Source: Alistipes sp.
GTDB lineage: Bacteria > Bacteroidota > Bacteroidia > Bacteroidales > Rikenellaceae
Reading direction: 5' to 3'
Length of the DNA: 64,000 nt
Assembly (NCBI GenBank): GCA_017646625.1
Contig: JAGCMF010000030.1
Coordinates: 37,428-101,427 of the forward strand
Shown here: positions 16,986 through 23,857 of the stretch, one piece after another
Position numbering within the stretch: position 1 is the stretch's first letter
Layout: the number at the start of each line of letters is the position of its first letter
Notes under the pieces: model-generated
Seen by the model: only the letters and a program-made list of their open reading frames with translations
Database searches by the model: none
What the model was told of the DNA's origin: nothing
Position numbers and translations under genes: made by a program

Positions 16986-18173
16986 ATGTACGGTAAATTT
17001 CAGCAGCATTTGCAGAATGAGTTGGCCGAGATTAAGGCCGCAGGTTTGTACAAGACCGAGCGCATCATCGAGTCACCTCAGCGTGCAGAGATCGACGTGG
17101 CAAACCGCCCAGTGTTGAACTTCTGCGCTAACAACTATTTGGGTCTTTCAGACAACCAGCGTCTTATCGACGCAGCAAAGCGTGCTATGGACGAACGTGG
17201 CTTCGGTATGTCGTCAGTACGTTTCATCTGCGGTTGCCAGGATATGCACAAGGAGCTTGAGAAGGCTATTGCTGACTACTTCGGCACCGAGGATACTATC
17301 CTCTATGCTGCATGTTTCGACGCTAATGGTGGTGTCTTCGAGCCATTGTTCACTGCCGAGGATGCTATCATCTCTGATGCTCTCAACCACGCCTCTATCA
17401 TCGACGGTGTACGTCTCTGCAAGGCACAGCGCTACCGCTATGCTAATGCCGATATGGCAGAGCTCGAGGAGTGCTTGAAGCAGGCACAGGCACAGCGTTT
17501 CCGCATCATCGTAACTGACGGTGTGTTCTCTATGGATGGTAATGCTGCACCACTCGACAAGATTTGCGAGCTCGCAGAGAAGTACGATGCTCTCGTTATG
17601 GTTGACGAGTGCCACTCTGCAGGTGTTCTTGGTAAGACAGGTCGCGGTATCACAGAGCTCTATGACCTCCGTGGTAAGGTTGATATCCTCACAGGTACTC
17701 TCGGTAAGGCCTTTGGTGGTGCTGTAGGTGGCTTCACAACAGGTCGCAAGGAGATTATCGACATGCTTCGTCAGCGTTCACGTCCTTACCTCTTCTCTAA
17801 CTCATTGCCACCCGCAGTCGTAGGTGCCTCTATCGAGATGTTCAAGATGCTCGAGGAGAGTGATGCACTTCACGATCAGCTCGTAGCAAACGTTGAGCAC
17901 TTCCGCACAAAGATGATTGCTGCAGGCTTCGATATTAAGCCTACAGAGTCTGCTATCTGCGCAGTTATGCTCTACGACGCAAAGCTCTCACAGGACTTCG
18001 CTGCCGAGCTCCAGCAGGAGGGTGTCTTCGTTACAGGTTTCTACTACCCAGTAGTACCAAAGGGTCAGGCACGTATCCGTGTTCAGGTATCTGCAGGTCA
18101 CACTACCGAGCAGCTTGATCGTTGCGTTGAGGCGTTTATCAAGGTTGGTAAGAAGCTTGGTGTCCTCAAGTAA
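16986..18173 (+). CDS. kbl: Glycine C-acetyltransferase (2-amino-3-ketobutyrate CoA ligase)
   Basis: 395 residues, the typical length. An alpha-oxoamine synthase (PLP fold I): Lys241 in TGTLGKAFGG binds PLP, Asp207 and His210 in VDECHSAG contact the cofactor, and TERIIESPQ and NNYLGLS mark the Kbl subgroup. It cleaves 2-amino-3-ketobutyrate with CoA into glycine and acetyl-CoA during threonine breakdown. Serine palmitoyltransferase has the same fold, but the N-terminal signature fits Kbl better. No threonine dehydrogenase gene is adjacent. Its codon use (many GCA, CGT codons) looks like that of a well-expressed gene. The TAA stop codon is the start of a 128-bp palindromic repeat. Confidence 0.92.
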   Translation: MYGKFQQHLQNELAEIKAAGLYKTERIIESPQRAEIDVANRPVLNFCANNYLGLSDNQRLIDAAKRAMDERGFGMSSVRFICGCQDMHKELEKAIADYFGTEDTILYAACFDANGGVFEPLFTAEDAIISDALNHASIIDGVRLCKAQRYRYANADMAELEECLKQAQAQRFRIIVTDGVFSMDGNAAPLDKICELAEKYDALVMVDECHSAGVLGKTGRGITELYDLRGKVDILTGTLGKAFGGAVGGFTTGRKEIIDMLRQRSRPYLFSNSLPPAVVGASIEMFKMLEESDALHDQLVANVEHFRTKMIAAGFDIKPTESAICAVMLYDAKLSQDFAAELQQEGVFVTGFYYPVVPKGQARIRVQVSAGHTTEQLDRCVEAFIKVGKKLGVLK

Positions 18174-18299
18174 TTTCTTGTGATAAGGGGTCATCTTCGA
18201 CTCTTCAATCAACGCCACCAATGGGACGTACGTCAAGTACTACCCATCGGTGGCTTTTTCATGTCAGAGCCAAATCTGACGCCCTTCTGACAAGAAATT
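18172..18299. repeat. 128-bp nested palindromic repeat, family A, copy 1
   Basis: Outer arms AATTTCTTGT...(18172-18181) and ...ACAAGAAATT (18290-18299) are exact complements and extend imperfectly to about 20 bp. Inside lies a hairpin GCCACCAATGGG/CCCATCGGTGGC (18214-18254, one mismatch) followed by TTTTT, so it can act as a terminator. The first AA belongs to the TAA stop codon of kbl. Confidence 0.9.
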
Positions 18300-18300
18300 T

Positions 18301-18385
18301 AATTTCTCGTGATAAGAGGTCATTCTCGACCTCTCAAATCAATGCCACCAATGTGCTCCATTGGTGGCATTTTTATCTCGTGTAG
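18301..18385. repeat. Truncated family A repeat, copy 2, with terminator hairpin
   Basis: It begins AATTTCTCGTGATAAGAGGT directly behind copy 1 and follows the family for about 40 bp. It then carries a perfect 12-bp hairpin ATGCCACCAATG/CATTGGTGGCAT (18342-18370) and TTTTA. The right outer arm is missing. Confidence 0.8.
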
Positions 18386-18449
18386 AAAGGAAATAAGGGT
18401 CAGAAAAGGTCAAAAAAGGGCAGAAGGGTCAAAAAGGTAAAAACAAAAG

Positions 18450-18584
18450 TCCGCGACAACGCCCTACCTTTTATGCCCTTTTATGACGCTTTCTGCCCCT
18501 TGGCGCCATACACAGCATCCGCGACAACGCCCTACCTTTTATGCCCTTTTATGACGTTTTATGCCCCTTGGCGCATAAACAGCA
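18450..18584. repeat. Tandem pair of family C repeats
   Basis: Two copies of a 67-68 bp unit (18450-18517, 18518-18584) beginning TCCGCGACAACGCCCTACC and containing TTTTATGCCC and TTTTATGACG. A third, inverted copy lies at 58808-58859. The preceding 18391-18449 is a purine-rich low-complexity stretch. No gene is visible from 18174 to 18695. Confidence 0.8.
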
Positions 18585-18651
18585 AGCCCAGAAAAATCCT
18601 CTATGATACTCTCTTTTTTCTGTTACTGTAGTCAGATATTATAAAAAAATG

Positions 18652-18659
18652 TATCTTTG
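18652..18659 (+). promoter_or_regulatory. -7 box of the queD-polA unit
   Basis: TATCTTTG, a perfect match, 37 bp before the queD ATG. No clear -33 TTG at the right distance. Confidence 0.55.
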
Positions 18660-18695
18660 TGAAGTAATAGTGTTAACAATTAAAAGATTATATAT

Positions 18696-19148
18696 ATGTC
18701 TGTTATTAGACTAACCAAGGAGTTTACCTTTGAGGCGGCACATATGCTCGAGGGCTACGATGGTCTATGCCGCGAGATACACGGTCACTCATACCGTCTT
18801 TTTGTCACCGTTAAGGGCGAGCCTGTGGGCGATGCTGACTCTCCGAAGCTGGGCATGGTGATGGACTTTGGCATCCTCAAGCGCATCGTCAACGAGCAGA
18901 TTGTAAATCGTCTCGACCACTCGTTCATGATGCGTAACACGCTTGCAGCAGAGGATGTTGCCAACAACCTCGGCCACCGCTTCTCGAAGATTATACTCAC
19001 CGACTATCAGCCCACGTGCGAGAATATGCTTGCCGACTTTGCCGAGAGGCTTCTGGGAGCTCTTCCCGAGGATATAGAGCTACACTCGTTGCGTCTGCAC
19101 GAGACGGCAACATCATATGCCGAGTGGTACGCCTCGGATAACTTTTAG
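18696..19148 (+). CDS. queD: 6-carboxy-5,6,7,8-tetrahydropterin synthase (QueD/PTPS family)
   Basis: 150 residues. The zinc ligands are His16 (FEAAH), His29 and His31 (EIHGHSY), the catalytic cysteine is Cys25 (GLC), and the second catalytic group is in LDHS (Asp74, His75) with a later glutamate in HETATSY. QueD converts dihydroneopterin triphosphate to carboxytetrahydropterin on the way to queuosine; eukaryotic relatives make pyruvoyltetrahydropterin. The CxxxHGH pattern fits QueD. polA follows after 4 bp, so the two are cotranscribed. Confidence 0.9.
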   Translation: MSVIRLTKEFTFEAAHMLEGYDGLCREIHGHSYRLFVTVKGEPVGDADSPKLGMVMDFGILKRIVNEQIVNRLDHSFMMRNTLAAEDVANNLGHRFSKIILTDYQPTCENMLADFAERLLGALPEDIELHSLRLHETATSYAEWYASDNF

Positions 19149-19152
19149 GGCT

Positions 19153-22032
19153 ATGGAGAAGCAGAGTCTCTACCTTATCGACGCCTATGCGTTGATATTC
19201 AGATACTACTACGCCTTCATGGGGCGCCCCATGCGCAACCGTGATGGCCTTAATACATCTGTTGTCTTCGGCTTCGTCAAGTTCCTTCGCGACATCCTAC
19301 GCCGTGAGAAGCCCGACCTTGTGGGTGTCGCCTTCGACCCTCCTGGTGGCAGCTTCCGCCGCGACATATTCCCCGAGTATAAGGCTAACCGACCACCCAC
19401 ACCCGAGGATATCATCATCTCGGTGCCCTATGTTAAGCGACTTCTTGAGGCCATGTGCATCCCCATCTTGGAGGTTGAGGGCTTCGAGGCTGACGATGTT
19501 ATAGGCACGCTGGCGAAGCGTGGTGCCGAGGCGGGCTATAGGGTCTTCATGGTTACCCCCGATAAGGACTATTGTCAGCTTGTTGATGACAACTGCGTCA
19601 TCTACCGCCAGAAGGGTGATGCCATAGAGATTATAGATAGGGAGGCCATAGAGGCGAAGTATGGATTCACAGACCCGGCTCTCGTATGCGATATGCTTGC
19701 GTTGTGGGGCGATAGTGCGGATAACATCCCTGGTGTGCCAGGCATCGGCGAGAAGGGTGCTGCGAAGCTTGTGAGGGAGTGGGGTGCTGTGGAGAGCATC
19801 CTTGCCAACACAGATAAGATCGGTGGTAAGACGGGTAAGAATCTTGAGGCGTGGGGCGATAAGTTGTTGCTGTCGAAGGAGTTGGCGAAGATACGCCTCG
19901 ACGTGCCCGTGGCACTTGACGAGTTAGCACTCAAGGTGTGCGAGCCTAACTACACATCCCTCAAGGCGCTATATGCCGAGCTCAACTTTAGCTCTTTCCT
20001 CCGCGACCTGGAGAATGTGTCGCCTGTCGAGGAGCCTATGTCGGCACCAACGCAGGCACCGCAGACACAGCTTCAGGAGGTGTCGCGTGCCAAGGCCGAG
20101 ATGAAGCGTCGTGCGCGTCTCGAGGGTCAGGGCGACCTCTTTGCTGCCTTCGCTGCACCAGCGGCTGATAGCGGTGTAGTGGAGAGTGCTACAGTGGAGA
20201 GTATTGAGGATGATGAGCCAGCTATGCAGAGCATAACCACGACACCTCATGACTACCGCACGGTGCGTAGTGCCGATGAGTTACGCGAGGTGTGCAACCA
20301 TATATCTACCTATGATGAGTTCTGCTTCGACACCGAGACTACGGGTCTCGACATACAGATGTGCAGCATCGTGGGTATGTCGTTGAGTGTCGAGCCACAC
20401 AAGGCGTGGTATGTACCCTTTGCGAATGGCGATAGTGCCGAGTACCCTGCGATATTGAGGCCTTTATTTGAGAATGAGGCTATCACGAAGGTGGGTCAGA
20501 ACATGAAGTTCGACATTATGGTTCTTCGCAACATAGGCATCGAGGTGCGTGGTCGTAAGATAGACACCATGCTGATGCACTACCTCATTGACTCGGAGGC
20601 ACGTCACAACATGGACTTCCTCGCTGTGCGCTACCTCAACTATACGCCCATATCTATCGAGACGCTTATAGGCAAGGGTGCCAAGCAGCTGACCATGGAT
20701 ATGGTGGGCATAGACCGCGTTGCGGAGTACGCCTCGGAGGATGCAGATGTCACGCTGCGCCTTAAGCATGCGCTGTATGGGGAGCTTGACAAGCTCGGCA
20801 TGGTGGAGCTATATCACACCATCGAGGAGCCTATGATTGATGTCTTGGCAGATATGGAGCTTGCGGGTGTACGCATTGACAGTGAGGCACTTGCCGCCTA
20901 TGGTGTTGAGCTACGTGCACTCCTCGAACGCCTGCAGGCCGAGGTGCGCGAGCTTGCCGATGAGCCCGAGCTAAACATCAACTCGTCGCGCCAGCTTGGC
21001 GAGGTTCTCTTTGCGAAGTTGCGCATTAGCGAGAAGCCCAAGATGACCAAGACGAAGCAGTTCTCTACGGAGGAGGAGTATCTGCAGGGCTTTGCCCACG
21101 ACTTCCCCATCGTAAGTAAGATATTGGAGTATAGGGGAGTCAAGAAGTTGCTCTCCACATATGTCGAGGCGCTGCCCAACCTTGTGAGTAGCAAGACGGG
21201 GCGCATACATACGTCGTATAACCAGGCCATCACTGCTACGGGACGTCTGTCGTCGACAAATCCTAACTTGCAGAATATACCTATCCGCGATGAGCTCGGC
21301 AAGCCTATCCGTGCAGCCTTTGTGGCGTCGGACGACGAGCATGTTATCGTCTCTGCCGACTACTCGCAGATTGAGCTACGCCTCATGGCGCATATGAGTG
21401 GTGATGAGGCACTTATAGAGGCTTTTAACTGTGGTGAGGATATACATGCTGCCACCGCTGCACGCCTCTATGGCAAGGGTGTTACGGAGGTTACTGCTGA
21501 CGAACGACGTCGTGCCAAGACGGCAAACTTCGGCATCATATATGGCATCTCGGCATTTGGTCTTGCCCAGCGCCTCGACATCCCTAATCGTGAGGCGAAG
21601 AGTCTCATAGATAGCTATTTCGAGAGTTACCCGGGTGTTAAGAGCTATATGGATGGTGCCATGCAGGGTGCTACCAACAGAGGCTATGTTGAGACTATGT
21701 TTGGTCGTCGACGCATACTCCGAGATATAAACTCCTCAAATCGTACTGTGCGTGGCATCGCAGAACGTAACGCCATAAATGCGCCGTTGCAGGGCTCTGC
21801 TGCCGACATCATGAAGCTTGCGATGATAGAGATAGCTCGTCGCTTCCGTGAGGAGGGCATAGCCTCGAAGATGATTATGCAGGTGCATGATGAGGTTGTC
21901 ATCGACACGCTACGTACGGAGCAGGATGCCGTCATGCGCATCGTCAAGGAGGCTATGGAGAGTGTTGCCCACTTGCGTGTTCCGCTTGTTGCGGAGGTTA
22001 GTTATGGTGATTCGTGGTTAGCAGCACATTAG
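19153..22032 (+). CDS. polA: DNA polymerase I
   Basis: 959 residues from the ATG at 19153; an in-frame extension back into queD is rejected because it overlaps that gene's coding end. Order of domains: 5'-3' exonuclease (1-300: LIDAYALIFR, DVIGTLAKRG), a low-complexity linker rich in Ala, Glu and Gln (about 290-370), a 3'-5' proofreading exonuclease with intact FDTETTGLD (about 391), and the polymerase with motif A DYSQIELR (about 736), the O helix RRRAKTANFGIIYG (about 785) and motif C QVHDEVV (about 910). All catalytic acids are present, so all three activities are expected. It fills gaps, removes RNA primers and serves in repair. Confidence 0.97.
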   Translation: MEKQSLYLIDAYALIFRYYYAFMGRPMRNRDGLNTSVVFGFVKFLRDILRREKPDLVGVAFDPPGGSFRRDIFPEYKANRPPTPEDIIISVPYVKRLLEAMCIPILEVEGFEADDVIGTLAKRGAEAGYRVFMVTPDKDYCQLVDDNCVIYRQKGDAIEIIDREAIEAKYGFTDPALVCDMLALWGDSADNIPGVPGIGEKGAAKLVREWGAVESILANTDKIGGKTGKNLEAWGDKLLLSKELAKIRLDVPVALDELALKVCEPNYTSLKALYAELNFSSFLRDLENVSPVEEPMSAPTQAPQTQLQEVSRAKAEMKRRARLEGQGDLFAAFAAPAADSGVVESATVESIEDDEPAMQSITTTPHDYRTVRSADELREVCNHISTYDEFCFDTETTGLDIQMCSIVGMSLSVEPHKAWYVPFANGDSAEYPAILRPLFENEAITKVGQNMKFDIMVLRNIGIEVRGRKIDTMLMHYLIDSEARHNMDFLAVRYLNYTPISIETLIGKGAKQLTMDMVGIDRVAEYASEDADVTLRLKHALYGELDKLGMVELYHTIEEPMIDVLADMELAGVRIDSEALAAYGVELRALLERLQAEVRELADEPELNINSSRQLGEVLFAKLRISEKPKMTKTKQFSTEEEYLQGFAHDFPIVSKILEYRGVKKLLSTYVEALPNLVSSKTGRIHTSYNQAITATGRLSSTNPNLQNIPIRDELGKPIRAAFVASDDEHVIVSADYSQIELRLMAHMSGDEALIEAFNCGEDIHAATAARLYGKGVTEVTADERRRAKTANFGIIYGISAFGLAQRLDIPNREAKSLIDSYFESYPGVKSYMDGAMQGATNRGYVETMFGRRRILRDINSSNRTVRGIAERNAINAPLQGSAADIMKLAMIEIARRFREEGIASKMIMQVHDEVVIDTLRTEQDAVMRIVKEAMESVAHLRVPLVAEVSYGDSWLAAH

Positions 22033-22034
22033 TA

Positions 22035-22355
22035 AAGAGAGTGAATAAAGAGTGTATTTCGTCGTTCTTTGTTGATATAACAGCGCATCTACTTCCGCTA
22101 ACGAATTATCTCATCAATGGGCAGTACGCCAAAGTACAGCCCATCGCCTCGAAATTCGCCGAGCAAAGTATCTGCACTATTCTCTCAACAAATTTGCTTG
22201 CCACGGGAATGCTCATTTACGCACAGTAAACTCCGCTTTTTCGGGCTTCGCAACGCCGCGAGTAAGCGAGAGCAGAGGCCGCTTGTGGACTATGCCGAGC
22301 GTGAGCGGTGAAAAGGAACTTAAGCCTAAAACTACATCTTTTTATTCACTCTCTT
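22035..22355. repeat. MITE-like repeat, family B, copy 2 (long)
   Basis: 321 bp bounded by a perfect 15-bp inverted repeat (AAGAGAGTGAATAAA at 22035-22049, complement at 22341-22355). It shares its core and both ends with the copy at 10370-10491 but has about 130 bp more on the left and a 68-bp insertion on the right. It starts 2 bp after the polA stop. It contains the hairpin ATGGGCAGTACG...GTACAGCCCATC also found in family A. Short open frames here do not look coding. Confidence 0.85.
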
Positions 22356-22409
22356 AAGAATATTGAAGTGACCCCAAAAGTTTGGACAAAAAACTTTTGG
22401 GGTTTCATT

Positions 22410-22937
22410 ATGCGCAAAAAACACGATTATGTAGCATTACTCAAATATATGAGGATGCTAGAAGATGGTTACTCGGTCAAATCAATTGCTAAAAATTATG
22501 GTATTGGAGCAAATAGGTTAAGTTATCTTTGGCATCTCTACCAAGAACAAGGTACTACAGTTCTGCATCGCAAGAAAAATATTCGCACCGATGGAGCATT
22601 AAAGCAACACATTCTATCTGATATTGAGAAAAATCACTTAACTTTGGTGCAAGCCTCGTTAAAATACGGAGTAAGTACAGACATAATAAAAATATGGCGA
22701 ATAATTGCCAGAGAACAAGGACTTGATGCACTCTTAATCACTAAGAAGCGAGGACGCCCACCTATTATGGGAAGACCACGAAAGAAGAAACCAGAGGAAA
22801 TGACAGAACTGGAACGTTTGAGAGAAGAGGTAGAATATCTCAGAACGGAGAATGCTCTGTTAAAAAAAGTGAAAGCCTTAGTCGAGGAGAGAGAAGCCCG
22901 CTTGCGAGAGATTGGGCAGAAGCCATCAAAGAACTAA
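22410..22937 (+). CDS. IS3-family transposase OrfA
   Basis: 175 residues from the ATG at 22410. Two helix-turn-helix segments (GYSVKSIAKNYGIGANRLSYL; LTLVQASLKYGVSTDIIKIW) are followed by a basic stretch (KKRGRPPIMGRPRKKK) and a leucine-zipper coiled coil (LERLREEVEYLRTENALL). OrfA binds the element's ends. A longer frame beginning at 22308 would start in the neighbouring repeat and is rejected. A slippery A AAA AAA G (22862-22869) lets ribosomes shift into the orfB frame. Confidence 0.92.
   Translation: MRKKHDYVALLKYMRMLEDGYSVKSIAKNYGIGANRLSYLWHLYQEQGTTVLHRKKNIRTDGALKQHILSDIEKNHLTLVQASLKYGVSTDIIKIWRIIAREQGLDALLITKKRGRPPIMGRPRKKKPEEMTELERLREEVEYLRTENALLKKVKALVEEREARLREIGQKPSKN
22862..22869 (+). 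other. Programmed -1 frameshift site between orfA and orfB
   Basis: In the orfA frame the codons read TTA AAA AAA GTG, the classic slippery heptamer of IS3 elements. After a -1 shift the frame stays open through 23755, giving a fused OrfAB transposase. Confidence 0.8.
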
Positions 22938-22947
22938 GGCAAAGTAG

Positions 22948-22979
22948 CTTTGACCTGCAAAAGCTTTTGCAGGTCAAAG
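22948..22979. repeat. Perfect 32-bp palindrome inside the transposase frame
   Basis: CTTTGACCTGCAAAAG followed immediately by its exact reverse complement, in the overlap between the end of orfA and orfB and about 80 nt after the slippery site. Confidence 0.9.
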
Positions 22980-23755
22980 GGATGGCACATTCCACCTACT
23001 ACTACCACACCTCACAGCAACGAGAGGATAAGTATGCTGATATACGCAAGCGTATCAGCGAGATATTTGCTATGCACGGCAAACGCTACGGCTATCGTCG
23101 TGTGTGTCAGCAACTACGCAACGAGGGCTATACTCTAAATCACAAGACAGTGCAGCGACTAATGCAGGATATGAATCTCAAATCGCAGATACGCAGAGTG
23201 AAGTATAGCTCATATCGTGGCGAGGTGGGCAAGACAGCTCCTAATATCCTTAATCGTGAGTTTGAGGCATCACGACCTAACCAGAAGTGGGCTACGGATG
23301 TTACCGAGTTTAAGGTGGCTGACCGCAAGGCATATCTATCTCCGATTATAGATATGTTTAATGGAGAGATTATAGCATACACTATATCCGACCGACCCGA
23401 TTTGAAGATGGTAATGGATATGATGTACTCGGCAAAGCGGAAGATTAAGGACACTAATGGCGTGATGCTACACTCGGATCAGGGGTGGCACTATCAGCAT
23501 ATGCGGTACCAACAAACGCTGAAAAAGTATGGTATTACGCAGAGTATGTCGAGGAAGGGAAACTGCTTGGATAATGCTGTGATGGAAAACTTTTTTGGTA
23601 TTATGAAATCTGAATTGCTATATTTGCAGCAGTTTTCGGATATGGAAGTTTTCAAACGAGAGCTACGAAAGTATATTAACTACTATAACAACGACCGTAT
23701 AAAACTAAAATTAAACGGAAAGAGTCCGGTGCAATACCGAACTCTTTACCAATAA
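22967..23755 (+). CDS. IS3-family transposase OrfB (integrase core)
   Basis: About 262 residues as a separate frame; the true product is probably the OrfAB fusion made at 22862. It contains an HTH_21-like region (KRYGYRRVCQQLRNEGY) and an rve integrase core with the DDE triad: Asp in WATDVTEF, Asp in LHSDQGWHYQ and Glu in LDNAVMENFFGIMKSE. Length and triad are intact, so the element is probably active. The internal ATG at 22982 is an alternative independent start. Confidence 0.93.
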   Translation: MQVKGMAHSTYYYHTSQQREDKYADIRKRISEIFAMHGKRYGYRRVCQQLRNEGYTLNHKTVQRLMQDMNLKSQIRRVKYSSYRGEVGKTAPNILNREFEASRPNQKWATDVTEFKVADRKAYLSPIIDMFNGEIIAYTISDRPDLKMVMDMMYSAKRKIKDTNGVMLHSDQGWHYQHMRYQQTLKKYGITQSMSRKGNCLDNAVMENFFGIMKSELLYLQQFSDMEVFKRELRKYINYYNNDRIKLKLNGKSPVQYRTLYQ

Positions 23756-23802
23756 AATCTTTTTATTAATCCGTCCAACTTTTTGGGGTCAGTACAATAT
23801 GA

Positions 23803-23834
23803 AGGGATGACTAATTTACTTTTTAGTCATCCCT
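23803..23834. terminator. Terminator hairpin at the end of the FadL-like gene
   Basis: A perfect 12-bp stem (23803-23814 with 23823-23834, 8-nt loop). T-runs are weak on both sides, so termination strength is uncertain. Confidence 0.6.
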
Positions 23835-23857
23835 CTAATCTTTTGTATATATTCTCT

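Larger units (their letters stand above)
22369..23791 (+). mobile_element. IS3-family insertion sequence, complete
   Basis: 1,423 bp with terminal inverted repeats TGACCCCAAAAGTTTGGAC (left, from 22369) and TGACCCCAAAAAGTTGGAC (right, read inward from 23791). It carries orfA and a frameshifted orfB with an intact DDE core. Flanking bases show no clear target duplication (GAAG left, GTAC right). The inverted repeats might extend a few bases outward, since both ends are preceded by ATATTG-like sequence. It lies 13 bp beyond the family B repeat and just before the terminator of the FadL-like gene. Confidence 0.93.

Noticed and set aside
22014-22229. Short open frame after polA
   Set aside because: It lies inside the family B repeat and begins within the polA coding end; no start signals and no recognisable product.
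22308-22409. N-terminal extension of transposase OrfA into the repeat
   Set aside because: The extension lies mostly outside the IS inverted repeat at 22369, so it cannot belong to the transposase.
22365-23795. Target-site duplication of the IS3 element
   Set aside because: Flanks of several possible end definitions were compared (GAAG/GTAC, AGA/GAA, ATA/TAT); none is a direct repeat.
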